From Enoplosus armatus (Eukaryota; Chordata; Actinopteri; Centrarchiformes; Enoplosidae): a DNA stretch of 64,000 bases. The notes beneath the pieces were generated by a model, which worked only from the letters and a program-made list of their open reading frames with translations, made no database searches and had not been told where the DNA came from. A program made the position numbers and the translations under genes. Numbering within the stretch: position 1 is the stretch's first letter; the number at the start of each line of letters is the position of its first letter. Below are positions 27,029 through 40,200 of the stretch, piece after piece. The DNA lies in the NCBI RefSeq assembly GCF_043641665.1, contig NC_092190.1:17042048-17106047 (forward strand), given 5' to 3'.

Positions 27029-27569
27029 CCAAAAAGTAGTAGTAATATTGCTAATAAAAATAACGGCCTTATTAACTAAAAATACATTTTAAAAAAGGAC
27101 AGAATACTGTATTTAATCAGCGCAGAAGTTATTGTAAGTTACCTGAATAGTTCATTTGCAGTATGTAGACAATTCGGGGCAATTCATGTAAGGCGCTAGT
27201 ACAACAATGCATATGTTTATTCTGTCTTGCTAATAAGCAAAATGATTCGCAAAACACACACAGACTATAAGTTTGATCATACTTGGCTAGTAGACACAAA
27301 CTAACCCTAACCCTGTTTTAGCTGTGTGGAGGAGGTCTGTGCCAGCAGTACATGCCATCAGCCTGCGTCAGATCAAAGCAGCTGTAGGTATGCTGAGACA
27401 GACCAGCTGCTATTCTGCCTGTGTTGGATGTGGGGTTATGACTGGCTGTTTATCAAAAAAAAAAAAAGACAAATCAAAGGAATAAAATATAAATCAGAAA
27501 CTGTTGGAAACATTAAACCTCCATGGTCTTCATTGGAGTGTGTAGTGTACCTGATGTACTTGCAACCAA

Positions 27570-27570
<1 letters not shown>

Positions 27571-27609
<39 letters not shown>

Positions 27610-27618
27610 CTGTGTGAA
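27571..27618. repeat. (TG)n microsatellite
   Basis: A TG array with single TTTG and TCTG interruptions. Confidence 0.9.
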
Positions 27619-30329
27619 TATAGAGTGTAGAAAGAGGCTTGCACATACTTAACCTACCTACATAATCACCCTTCCACATGAGCACGGTCTCCGGTGTACA
27701 CACTTATGCTCACTCACCCTCACACTTGTGCACACAGTTTTCTCACAACCTTGAGCAGCTCATTTTGAACAAAGCAGAACGCTAATCCTTCACTCCACAG
27801 GTCTGATTAGAAAACTTCCTCTCACTCTCCATCAACAATACAACAAAATACATTCAATAGAATATTTAATTACCAGCCACCGTCACAAACATACAATTAG
27901 GAATTTGAATAGTGGAACGCTGTCACTGTCAGCAGCGCCTGCTAATTAGACCATATAGTAGCGGACTTCGATGTGTGCCAGACTGAGAGGACTTCTCAGA
28001 GTGCGAATGTTGAGAGTAAGCCAAGCCTTTGTATGTAACTGCCACAGCATGGCTGCAATTGGCAACCAAGAGCCCTCCCAGTTTATTGTGCTTGGACCCT
28101 TCCTTCATTCACTGCAGATGGGAGGCAGGTAGGAGGAAAGTAGAGTAAATCCTTGAGTTTTGCCCCGTGGGGAGGAGACAGAGACAGAAGCTGAGAACAG
28201 TATTTCCTCCAAAGCTATATTTCATCTTTGATATATTTTTCGTAGAGTACATATGTTCTTTATGTCAAGTACAGGGAAATGAATGCTGTGCAAATGATGG
28301 AACATTTTCTTGCTTTGCCTCATTGTACACATGTACTCTCCGTACATGCTTTGGTCCATTAATTGGCACATTGCTGTTGTGTTCAAAGGAAAGAAGATTC
28401 AATCTGTTCCGCTCATCAGATGTCACTTGACATCAAACTGCTTTCAATATGTACAAATAGAACTGCAATGACGTAAAACAACTTCAGTAATATAAAGGAA
28501 ATGTTTGGAAATGTGTGTGTTTGTGATTTCAGTCAGCGTGCAGGGAGAGTGTGTTGTCCTCAGATCATTAACAGGAGAAACTTGCGCTCCAATTGTGCTC
28601 ATTCTCCCCTAATTACTGGCAAATGCTTCCCGCTAGTCCCATGAAGGCGCACTCCATCATCCCAGATGACTGCACTTGGAGTGCTTTCTGTCCTTAGCTA
28701 AGCAAGTTCTCTCCAGTCACAAACTCCAACTGGACCAAAAAGGTTTATAGTGTACAATAGCACGCAAACCATAAAGGCTAGTGAAGGCTACATTATGTCT
28801 GATTACTCATTGTGATTTAAAACATTTTGCAATTGTTGCATAAAATAATGTAAATTTTGGTAGATTCTCAATCTCAATCTCTCACCCACTGCAGACCTGA
28901 GTGATGGCTGTAAAAAGTCTGTCATTTTGTTCTTCCTGGAGCAAGGAGGCTGTGGTCAGCTTTAATTCATGTTGGTTAAAATGGGTTTCTACAATGACCA
29001 GCTTTCACAAGTATCAAAACAGTCAAATAAACCACTTCAGCAGCATAATCCATTCCATTACTGTCCATCTGCATGCTCAATATATTCCACTGTTATACTA
29101 TTCCATGGCCAAAATATGGTTACATACAATGCTGTCGCATTTGTCATGTATGATCTGACTCATGAGCAGGTTTGCACACAATAGAGTGCCTTCCTCCTGC
29201 ACTTCCATCAGCCAGACATGCTTTATTGCAGCTAGCTCACTTGCTAACCTGACGAAGCTGACTCTGGCTCATTCATTAGTCTAAAGCGCTATAGTGGTTT
29301 AGTCATTGACTCCTAGGTACATGATTTAAATGGTTACATTCTCGCTAAGAAAAAGAACTTACTGACAAATCTGTCAGTACAAAATTGTACACCACATATA
29401 CCAACACTGAATGAGCAGATTGCTATGAAATTAACTGAGCTCTTTCATGCTCCCTACAGGATGAAACCAGTCTAAATCTATCCTTTTGTTTTATCCAAAA
29501 TGTCAAATCTGCCCACATCGTTTCTAATGATCTTCTGTGCAGATTGTCATAAAAATGTCTGACTGTATACACAAAACAATTCTGCCTTCATTGAAAATAA
29601 ACTTACATTATTGTGCCAGTTCTCCAAGCAGTCCAAGTCTTCTCAGGTGTTTGGATGCCAAAGAAGAAGACCATGCTTCTCCCAGAGATAGAAGGTTAAC
29701 TCAACAGCATAATCATCATCTTTTTTTTTTGCAAAGTTGTTTATACATACATACACCTTCAAACTCATGGTGTGACAGCAAGATTTTCTCACTTCTCACA
29801 TATTACGCTGCATGTGTTGGCATCCCTTCAGCTGCTTCTCTGGAATACAATTTGCCACTTTTTACCAACAGTATCACTATCGTCACCATTATTTATTCCC
29901 GTTTTTTATTTTCTGGAATCCAAAAGTTGTCTGTTTTGGAATATACTGGTTTATCTGAGGACTTAAGCAACTTCTATAAAGCCTTCATTTTTGTCAATAA
30001 CAATGTGTCTCTTAGTGTCCCTGAGAGATGCTCCAGAGCCTGCTTGTCTGAAAGGGGAATGTGTATGTTACTGGTTTCGAAATCTGCACTATGTGTTTAC
30101 AGTAACAAATCTTGATGCATACGCTCATGGTATACAGTTTGTGTAGGATACCTTTTTGCATTTGTAAATATTTTAGAAATATATTTTTCTCTTATGTATA
30201 CACTTGATTGGAATTGAGCCTGTTTGCGTAAGTCTATGTGAGTGAGATTTAGAAAATGTAAAAGAAAACGAATCGAGAGAGACAGAGAGCACCACCAAAG
30301 GCATTTAAATTGACTGATCCATTTTAATT

Positions 30330-30600
30330 TCACTCCAGCTCCATTATGTTGTTGTTGACGTTACTAAAGGGCTGCCGTGTCATTATCTCCCGCTTTTGTT
30401 TGTGCTGTTTTTGAGAAGACATTGCCGTTGTTTATTTTCCACAAGAAGGCCTTTATGCTAATGCGACCTCTGCTAAAGACGATTTGCTGTCGATTTAACA
30501 GCGTGTTAAAACCACAATCAGCATCAATCATGCGGAAGGAAAGCAGGGAGTTAGGGGGAAAAGTTTGGGTCTAAGTCATGCTAATTGTCATAACACCTTA
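30330..30600. promoter_or_regulatory. Candidate conserved non-coding element
   Basis: Repeat-free sequence rich in TAAT/ATTA-type words (TTTATGCTAATGCG near 30451, GATTTAACAGCGTG near 30492, CATGCTAATTGTCATAA near 30577). A 65-aa open frame crosses it without a domain signal. It is listed only as a candidate because its composition resembles known developmental enhancers; I cannot test conservation. Confidence 0.25.
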
Positions 30601-31257
30601 TAATAAATTCATTAGGCCTCTATACACGCACACATTGACACGCATTCTCTCTTCTTCAAGAGGCATATAGCCTTGCGAGTTTCATAATCAAACTTAACAG
30701 TGAAAACAGTGGGATGAATATGAATGTAAGGCAAGCTATTTTATAGACAGGGACTGAAGGGTTGTACTATCACAAAACCTGTTCACAGCTGCAATCCCTG
30801 TTGTTTACACCACCTTTGTATACGACGTCTTCACAAAAGATTGAATCTGCTTTCAATAAACGGACGTTCACATAGAGGAAAAGCGTACTACAGAGTTCAC
30901 TGATGGAGCAAGAGACAGAGAAGCAACATAAACACAATTGTAGAAGTAAAGTGAAAGCAAATAGAGAATAATAATGTAAAAGGGTTGACACGCAAGATCA
31001 AATATTTCACAGTAAATTATGTTCATATTTTTATCTTAATTGTTGTAAATTAAAAGCAATATTGTGAGTACTATTTTACTTTAGTGTCCCCGACATACTG
31101 CTCTAGATCTGCTGACCCTGAAAACATTACCAAGCATTACTTACAGGGTTCTTCTTCAGGATAAGTAGCGGTCAAGTTTCATGTCAGTGTTTCAGGGTCT
31201 TATGTTCATGTGGGGGCATCAATATACATCAATATATCAATCTGGCCAGTGTTTGTT

Positions 31258-31450
31258 AAAGAAATAGTTTGTCATTTTGGGGGTTTTGTTTCCTTTGGAC
31301 AGACCCATGGTACCTGTTTCCAGTCTTTATGCTAAGCTAAGTGCTAAAGGTCATCTGGCTGTAGCTCATACAGACATGAGAGGGGTATCAATCTTCTCAT
31401 CTAACACTCAGCAAGAGAGCTTATGTCCCGAAATGTCAGACTGTTCCTTT
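31258..31450. mobile_element. MITE with 21-bp terminal inverted repeats
   Basis: The left end, AAAGAAATAGTTTGTCATTTT (31258-31278), and the reverse complement of the right end (31430-31450) match at 17 of 21 positions. The element is 193 bp and non-coding. Internal words (CTGTTTCCAGTCTTTATGCTAAGCTAAGT near 31315, ACAGACATGAGAGGGGTATCAATCTTCTCATCTAACACTC near 31370) match a very common teleost interspersed repeat that I remember in the opposite orientation. Flanking TTAA (left, 31256-31259 as counted across the border) and TTGA (right) suggest a decayed TTAA target duplication, as for piggyBac-like elements, but the superfamily is not certain. Confidence 0.8.
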
Positions 31451-34432
31451 GAGACGTCTTGCTCTGGACCAAAGTGTTGAAGAGATGGAGGGAACAACCA
31501 ACTGACATGCCCATCCTTAAACTCCACCGCTTGCAGGGCAACAGGAATTGATGGGATCAGTGCCCACTAGCCAGCGATAAGCACTATCATAGATTTACTG
31601 TTGTGATCATGCATTAGAGATATCCTAATACAGGTCAGCGCTGTCTCTCAGCCAGTCAGGACATTATCTCAGCAGTCAAGCTCAGTCTATAAAAACAGTG
31701 CTTTACTGTCCATCCGAATGCCTCTACCAGCCACCGTTTTGTCTCCAAAGAAAGATTTAGAGAGGAACTCTGCTCTCACTCAGAGTTAACGCATGTCTTC
31801 TAAGAAGTTTACTGCTCTGTTAGTTCATTTGGCACAGGACTCTTTCTATGCTGCTATAAACATTGACATAAAGGGATGAGTGAGGCTGACCTCTGTTAAG
31901 TCCATAAAAAGATCTTTGTCTCTGATAATGTCACTGACATATAAGTGATGGCTGCCCCTGAATGAGCCGATCCAGCACTGCCTTTTTTTTGTCTTTTCCG
32001 TCTTCATCTCATTGTGTGGTTGTTAATTAGCTCTTTCTTCTGTTTCTCTGTGTGCAATATCTCTCTTAAAGTTATCAATATTCGGTGTCCCAATACATTT
32101 TACTAAGCTGGATGCCAACATTGTAACTTTACTGTTTTGTTGAACACAACCAATCATACATTTTTCTTTTGAAGCCAGGTGTCTCATTTGTTGCTGTAAT
32201 TAATCTTCCTGGAGTGTAGAAATGTGCAACAGACAACAACAGAAACATGTGTCTAGTATTAATATGTATTTCCACTTTTCCACAGTAACAGATAAGTTGA
32301 AGGTATCCGGTGGAGTTTCTGAGTAGCACTATGGGGCAATTATTTTGTGTTTTGCCCCTGTTTGTTTTGTCACATGCACCTGTGATGCACACATACACAT
32401 TCCTGCTAATGGTTTCACACAACTCCACCAGTCTACAGTTGGAAGTAATGCACTAAGATTTGCAGCAATGTGCCAACAAAGGGAGAGGGAGAAAGGACAG
32501 GTGACACCATGACAGTCAAAGTATTTAACAAAGACTTTGTCCTGTTATAGTTGAAGTGGAAGTTGCATTAAGCAGTGATTTCATGATGCTGGAGAAGTGT
32601 AAGTGATTCAAATCCAGACCCCCTAGTCTGCATGTTGTCTGCAATGAAAGAGATAATTAGCTCTGATTATCCTTGTTAATAGTATTGTTTTCTTCTAACA
32701 ACAAAAATGGCCGGCATTAAAATAGCTTATTGCCTCTATTACCTGTGATCACCAATAATGAATCTCCAGTCATTGTATCTTATCAAAGCCTGATTCAATG
32801 CAATAAACCTTCATGCTACAAAATTCCAGTCTAATTAAACTGAATAAAAAAAGTCAATGCAATAGATGAAGTTCAAATCATTGTGGCAAGAGGGTACATA
32901 AAGGAGCAAATTAACCAGAAATGGTGAATGATTTGCTTAAATGCCATTACACTTATTCAGAGACGGAGAGAAGACTCCCTCCCCTCTCTTCATCACTGAG
33001 TCAAGCTTGCTGTGTCCAAGTTCATTGCTAGTAAACATGCTTGCTTTGCCAAGCCACCAGACTCGATGATCCCTAAATGCCATGGTTGAAATTAAACTCA
33101 GGAAGGAAGTAGGAGAGAGTGACAATCACTGGGTTGAAAGCAAAAGTCTCTTCAAGAAATGGCTGAAATAGCAGGTTTTGAACAGTGGGGAGGTCGTGCA
33201 AACATGTGCACATAGTGTGAAAGGCGAGATGGAAGGGATATAAGGTCAAATGGATTCTTATTTATTCAGGATCACGTAAAGTTGAGGGGAAACTATACGC
33301 TTGACTAACACATACTGTGTCATATAGAGAAAAATACTAATATTACACAGGAAACGTGAGTTTTAAAGATGATGAGAGTGATTGGTGTTCATGATGTTGA
33401 TTCAATATAATAAGTAATGAAAGGAAGATAAACATATTTTACAGTTATTAATAACTTGCGTCACCCCAGAAAGCCATGTTTTTTCCTCTTTCACCTTCTG
33501 TCTCTAATTGAGCAAACAGCATTCTCAATACTTCAGCAGAGATGTGTGGAGAGGGGCACTAATCCTCAAGTGCAAATCACTGCTTTCAGCTACAGTAATG
33601 AAGAGCGAGAGGAAGGCTGATGACTAAGAGAGACGGGCTGATACAGAGAAGTGTGGAGGGCTTTTCATTTTGAGTGTTTGCAAGTGTTGTTCCTGATTAC
33701 ATGTGAAACTATTAAACATAGTTTTCAGAGTGCCACTGCTACTGTTTTTTGTTAGAGCAGCTGAAGAAGAGGTGTGACTTCTCATTATCTCTCGTGGTAG
33801 TAGGCACTGCATATTACATTACAACTAGAAGCAGTGTAGTTGCATGTGAGAACACATAGTGTTGGCTCACAGGCTTAAGAGAACTCAATACTGTTTATCT
33901 CACTGATATTGGCAGGATTTTTGTTTTGCTTGGATGTGAACCTGAATATCATGTTGCATGAGTTAGGAAGGGTTGTCATTGTCCCCTGATGAATATTCAT
34001 AATCATGTATGGAGAAAAAAAGGCGCTACTATTCTGCTAACATGCAAAATATGTGTTCTGTGTTCAAAAAGCAATAAGGCTTTTATTTTTATGTTTTATA
34101 GTTTTCATAGAAGGATAATATTTGTGTGGAATGAAACTGAAAATAGTCCAAATTTTCTTTTTTTCCCCACATGCAATAAGTTTCAGGCTGCATCTCGCCT
34201 ATAACGCCACCATCTCTGCAATGATCTCTCATCCTTTGCATCGCCTCCTCACCACGCTGCCTTTGATTTCAAGAGCTGAACTATTCTGCAACATTTGTTG
34301 ATGTGGTTCTGCAAGTAAATGCTGCAGAATTGTGCTCCTCTTGGAATTGTTCTTCTTCGCTGACCACCGGGAGAGGAACCCACCATCATCAGCTATACAC
34401 TGCAAAGAGCCAAAGAGTGTCATTCACGCATG

Positions 34433-34495
34433 CACACAGGCCTACACACAGGCCTACACACAGGCCTACACGCAACACACACGCAACACACACAT
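34433..34495. repeat. 12-bp minisatellite plus ACACGCA repeats
   Basis: Three near-identical copies of a 12-bp unit containing ACACAGGCCT are followed by two ACGCAACACAC units. Because the 12-bp unit is a multiple of three, the array gives a repeating TQAY tetrapeptide in one frame. There is no sign that this is translated. Confidence 0.85.
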
Positions 34496-35122
34496 ATGCA
34501 GATACCAGGAAAGAAGAAGGTTAAAATTTGGAATGTGTTGCCTTGAACTGATTGCCATATTAATATTTAATTCAGTGATTCTAAAACAACATTCAGGCTC
34601 TAATGGGACACTAAAACCTTAACCTCTCAAAGCCAAACTACATTAAGTGAGCTCAGTTTTCACAACAAGATTCAAGTCTGGAAAACATCCACTGACTGAG
34701 GACTGTTAGAATTTCACTGCATAAACTATTAAAACCAGGTGTAATGATTATCACATGAAGCAGGGGTTTTTTGCCATAGGGAGATGACAGGAGGGAACCG
34801 ATTGTGGTCAGCACCTGCCTTGAGGAAGAATCTATTTCTGTTTGAATTTCTGAAAAACAATAAAACACACAGGTGGAACCATCAAATTGTTCAACAACTT
34901 AGAAAAAAGGGCCACTGCTTAGCTAACCAATATATTTATCTAACCAATCAGAGAGGCAAACTGAGTAAGTTCCAGCAGATGGCCATACAGTACAGTAAAG
35001 ACAGTAGAGAGACAGATAGACAGGCAGACTCCCCTTACATGATCTGGCTGCCAGCTGCTCTGGTGTTGTTCGGGTCCAGTGAGTATGAAGTAGCAGGCCT
35101 CAACAAGCAATCTGCTGCCTCT

Positions 35123-35156
35123 GGGTCTCAGGGCCCGGCTCGGGGCTCTGAGACCC
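35123..35156. repeat. GC-rich 14-bp inverted repeat
   Basis: The arms GGGTCTCAGGGCCC (35123-35136) and GGGCTCTGAGACCC (35143-35156) pair at 13 of 14 positions around a 6-nt loop (GGCTCG). It is a compact GC-rich hairpin in an AT-rich intron, with no U-tract or gene end beside it, so it is not a bacterial-style terminator. Confidence 0.75.
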
Positions 35157-36329
35157 TGGCTTGACGATGTTCTGGATGACTTCCAGATCTCATTAACCTT
35201 GGGCTGAAGGCCTAGAGTTAGATCAGTGCCCCAAAGGCCAGTGGGTCAAGATACTATTCTCTCATCTGCTGCTCAGCAGATTATTTCTTAGTCCAATCCT
35301 CTCTATAAAGTGCATATCCATAATGGATTACCAGGATAATGCACTTTTATGTATGCATAATACATTTTAAGAACTGATCAAAGCCTTCATGGTATATTAT
35401 TGTGTTATATACATGTATGTTGTACACATATACAAGAAAAATATCGTATACATATAAGACATCATGACTGTATCTTATAAATACAGGTAGGCATGAAGTA
35501 ACATAACAAGTTTTGTAATTCAGTGACACATTTTATAATGTCATTGATGACACATCATTGTGTGTGATGTCTGCTGAGTCAGTATTCCCCATCAACAGCT
35601 GTTTCCTCTGAGCTCCCACATGATCACTTTAAAAGTCTGTCATGGGCTCTGTGTGACAGGATCAACAAACAGGATGATGGTCTTATATCATGCCTCTGTG
35701 TGACAGGCAAACATACAGTACAACGTGTTCTCGCAATATCAATACAGCCTTAGTACACTTGATGCAGACAGCAGCTCTCTTCATCATCGTTACATGAGGT
35801 ACCATGACACTTTATAATGTTCATTTTCTCAACAAGTTGAGTGAATATGAGCAACTATGTCAATTGAACTGGTTTGTAATTGTACTAATAATCCTTAAAA
35901 ATATGATAATAAAATCTCTTAGAGCACACAATATTATATAACCCATGCGTTTGTGTACAGCTGTTCTTACAAGACGTCTTACTGCAGCTTCCTGAAGGTT
36001 AATAACAACTTTATTTATTGCCTTATGCATGTTCCATGTACGTGAATTCAGTTTTCATATGGGCTTCAAAGAAAATGGTAACTCTTATTCATTTTTTACA
36101 TGAATTGTTAAATTTCTAGGATGAAACTGTTATGTTCACACATACACACATGACACACACACACATTCAGTCTTGCACTGCTGCCTCCTTCCACTGTCCT
36201 GTTTTGGCTTTCATACTCACCAGTCACCAGACCATCAGCAGCTAACTTTATCTCTGTCATCTGTATGGATTAGGCATTTGATTATGGGTATTTGATTTGA
36301 ACATTTTGGCTTCAGTACTTCCTTTTTAT

Positions 36330-36466
36330 TTGCTTCTATTTTATATGTCTTTTTATTTTTCTCTACTATGCTTATTTATGCACCAACATACCAAAGCAAA
36401 CTCCTTGTATGTAAAAAAAAAAAAACCTACTTGGCAATAAACCCTATTCTGAATCTGATTCTAATT
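36330..36466 (+). mobile_element. 3' end of a LINE (non-LTR retrotransposon)
   Basis: The end of the block reads CCAAAGCAAACTCCTTGTATGT near 36391, an A-run, then CTACTTGGCAATAAACCCTATTCTGAATCTGATTCTA. This is the usual 3' terminus of a common fish LINE family, with the TGGCAATAAA signal and a short (TTCTGA)-type tail. No coding part is present, so the copy is extremely 5' truncated. The left boundary is approximate. Confidence 0.6.
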
Positions 36467-36578
36467 TAACGCCATGCTTTTCTTTTTTCCAGTCAAAATC
36501 TCCGGGCTTCATTCACATTTGACAAGCTGTCTAGTTCAGTTCCATGAGCTGTTTGTCACTGCTGTTGCCATGTCCACT

Positions 36579-36624
<46 letters not shown>

Positions 36625-36635
36625 TGTGTGTGTGC
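36579..36635. repeat. (GT)n microsatellite
   Basis: About 27 GT units with one TC interruption near the right side. Confidence 0.95.
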
Positions 36636-37266
36636 GCTAACCTCCTTGCCACCATATGTGTGTGTGTCCATCCTCGAGTGATGCATGGTCAGCCATTGTA
36701 CAGCACCACTGTGGCCTTGGAACAGAGCCTGGCCAGACAGATTGCAGCAGGACGCTGCGAGGTTCGAAAAGGAACATCCCCTCAGTTCAGCGAAGGTCGG
36801 ACGGAGGCATCATTAGGTTGACAGAGTCTAAAACAGGGTCTAGTGGGGTGGGGGGGTTGACTGACGGTTTTTGACTCAAGGACACACCGGTATCAGAGGT
36901 TAATGATGGAGGCAGCCTTGGTACGCCATAGGGGATGCCACTTATCAGACTGATACGGATATCCTCTGTGTGCGTGTGTTTGTGCGCTGCATGCGTGTGT
37001 GTATGTCAAGTGTTTGAAGGCCAATATCAATTTGAATATTTTGAAATTACAGTCATCAATAGTCGATATTCAGAATTTTTAAATTTTAACGTCTTCATAG
37101 TCATTAGTCAAGAGCTTCAATACTGAAATAGCGGATAACACTGATTGTAAAATAGAAATAGTCTTGTATAGAGTCTGATCAATTCTGATACAATACATTT
37201 GTAATTTAACAAGCTTTAATAAACAATCCTCGTACAGGTAAAAAGAATTTCATGTCAACACGTGCC

Positions 37267-37294
37267 GTGTGTGTGTGTGTGTGTGTATGTGTGT
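37267..37294. repeat. (GT)n microsatellite
   Basis: About thirteen GT units with one TATG interruption. Confidence 0.9.
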
Positions 37295-40200
37295 TAACCT
37301 CTTTGCCTCTGTCCTAATTGTCCCCATTTGATCAGAGCAGTCGTGGTTTCAGGCGCTTCCTTGTCCTCCCTACAGCTCCATTTATCACAGGCAGCAATGG
37401 AGACACACAAAGGCACTCAGTGCTTCAAGGTGAATCCCTTCAAATGGCTCAGCTTGTGTTACCTTGTTAAATCGATGTGCTTGGTGACAACCAGCAGCAA
37501 TGGAAAGCTCACCAGACTTTTGCACTTTTGTGACATGGAAGTGCTTTGGAGGTTGAGAGAACGCTATTAAAAGGCTCTTGCAGTCTGTCTCTAATGTCCA
37601 GACTTTTGCAAACTCTTGTAAGCTTCTAAAGCTTATAGAGAAGCTGCTTTTACATGTGATGTTTATGTCTGAGTTTGTTTGTTTGACACTGAAGAATTTT
37701 AAACAAGTCATTATTTACACACACTGGAGCAGTCACTCGCTTCAATTTATTTTAGAAAGAGTGTTTAGATAAAGGAGTTTCACTGCTTCCCGTCTGCTTT
37801 AGACTAGGAAAGGAGACATTGCACCTTTTCTTTTCATTCTGTGAATTTTAATACATAAAACTTGGGTTTGATAGTAATACATGTGTTTTGTGCGAATGTG
37901 GAACCAACAGAAAGGCTCTTCATTACACGCTTTCATACACAGGGCTCCTGGAATAAGTTCAGCAGTTAGTGCTGGATTAGAACAAAAACAGACTCATTTC
38001 AGCAGCATTTTTCATGCACCAAACCAGGGTGTTTAAAACCTCTCTCTGTTAGGAAAGAATACAGGGGATTATCGCTTCAGACACTCATTTTAAAAAATGA
38101 TGCAAGTGACACTTTTTAGTGGCTAAGCTGAATAAGTAGAAATTTCGTTTCTTCTAACTTTCAATACTATTTATATTTTTTGACTGATAAATATTTGTCT
38201 GCTCAGTGCAGAGTGCAGTGTGAATAGATCTTTTTCACTGCAGACATGTTGACTTGTCATAGTAGGACAGCACAGGTTTTACAATGTCTCTGTTCAATTG
38301 AAGTGTCTCAGTAAGTCATGACAGTGTGACAGTGAGCCAGCATGCACAATTCCAGGACCCTGAAACTGAATCAGTTAAATGGAATTCAGCCATTCATTAA
38401 TTGTATTATTTACACCTGTGACGTGTCAAAATGCCCTCCTTGAAAAAGACCTCTTGGAAATCTCTTAAAAATAATTTGGCCTCAGGTTAAGCAAGGCTAC
38501 ATTTAATGCTAACATCCACCGATAGAAGACAACACATCTCTAAAGGCCGTGACAAACAACAGTGTGAATGAAATTTAAAAGAAAAATGGTCGCAGAGGTA
38601 TTCCTTGTGCTCACCCTGACTTGCGTCTCCTGTGCAACAAAACCGCTGTTGTTTTAAAATAAGGCCATACAATTTTGTCTTCATTCGTGTCAGTGAGGTG
38701 CAGTCACTCCTGGTTAAATGATACTGTGGATTAAATTTGCACTGTGAGTTTATCACACTTCATCTCTACTCTTGCTGTAAATAGCCTTTGCATGCTATAA
38801 AGGTCGCCTCTTCCCACATGTGTCTTATATTTACAGTAGATTTTTGACAAACCCATGTCACACCTTCACCTGTTTTCGCTTTGACTGATTGGACCCCTCC
38901 TCAGGACTGATATGTTCCTCAGTCCCCTGTTTGTTTGAAACCGTAGTAGCCATCTAAAACTGACTGCTGGGGCGTGACAGAGTCCAGGCTGGTCCATGGC
39001 TGATCCCCACTGGGTTGCTGCTGGGTCTTTGGCTGGAATGTGACCCCCCCTTGATGAAAGTGATGCCGCCATGTCATGCCCCTAAGCATCGTGTGGAAAT
39101 CAGTTGCAATGCTTTATCTATGCACCAGGAGGAGCAGTGATTATGGAAGCAGAAACGGCTTGCTGCCATCAGTCTGCTGTATAGTGTTTTGCTTCAAGTT
39201 TTCCCATAGCGGCTGGACATTTTTGTTGACCCAGTGCACCTGTAATCAGCTGTTCATATTATATTTGATGTGTACGAGGAAGTGTGCTTCCCACAGAGCA
39301 TACTTTTAATGAAGCGCTTGTTATTATCATACCATAAGGTCATAAGGATATTATGCTGATGCATTTTGTAAGACACTGATACAGATTGTTGTTTTCATGC
39401 ATTACCTAACATAAAATATAGGTTACTGTTCACTTTTAGAGAGCGAGCAAACCAGACATCTGAAAGAAACACTCCTATAGTTACTGCTTATGCCTTCTAT
39501 CCAGTGCCATGAAAGCTCCAAGGGATGCGTTAATCAACAAAACTGCATGAAAAATGAAAGCATGCCGAATTTACAAGAAGGTACGATTAATTAAGACGCT
39601 GTAAGACAAATGTCAGACAGCGTTTCATAAAGTTTATAAAGTTTCCCTTAACTCAACAACTCAAATAATAAGTGATTTTTAAGGGAGTCTGGGGACAAAG
39701 GAGTATATTGCAGTTGCTGTTTACTGTATTTGTGAAATGTGACACAATTCTTCTTTCCTCAATTGTGTGTAAATAGTGAAATCAGTTGAAACAGACAGTG
39801 TGTTCACAAACATCTGCTGCTTTTCTTGGAGAGACACGCTTTAGATTTTGACCCAGATATATATTTTTTGTGTGGTAACTACAAGCAAAAACACAATTTG
39901 TAGCTCTCTCATAGTCTGCTACTTACTGAGCCCGAACACTTCATTAGCATTAGACTTCTTTATACCTTTTTGTTCCCTTTTAATGGGCCATTGGGTGTCA
40001 TCCTAACAGGTCTCCGAGCCCCTGCAATCTAGATTGTCACACTGAGTGTACAGATTCTAGTTTTGTTATCTGCATCTTAAGAAGAGCTCAAATACAGCAC
40101 TTATTTTCTTTTTTTCTTTTACTTTATCTTGACTTTATCTTGAAATATTGCGGTGCTCCAGCCCCTCAGCTGGTTCCGGGCTGAATTTTTTCTAAAATGA

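Noticed and set aside
27302..27315. Telomere-like TAACCC repeats
   Set aside because: Only two units are present, so this is not an interstitial telomere array.
29537..30115. 192-aa open frame on the + strand
   Set aside because: No recognisable motif and no splice or promoter context; judged a chance frame in intron.
34433..34495. Regular short repeats resembling a CRISPR array
   Set aside because: The units are 12 bp, adjacent and without unique spacers, in a vertebrate intron: a minisatellite.
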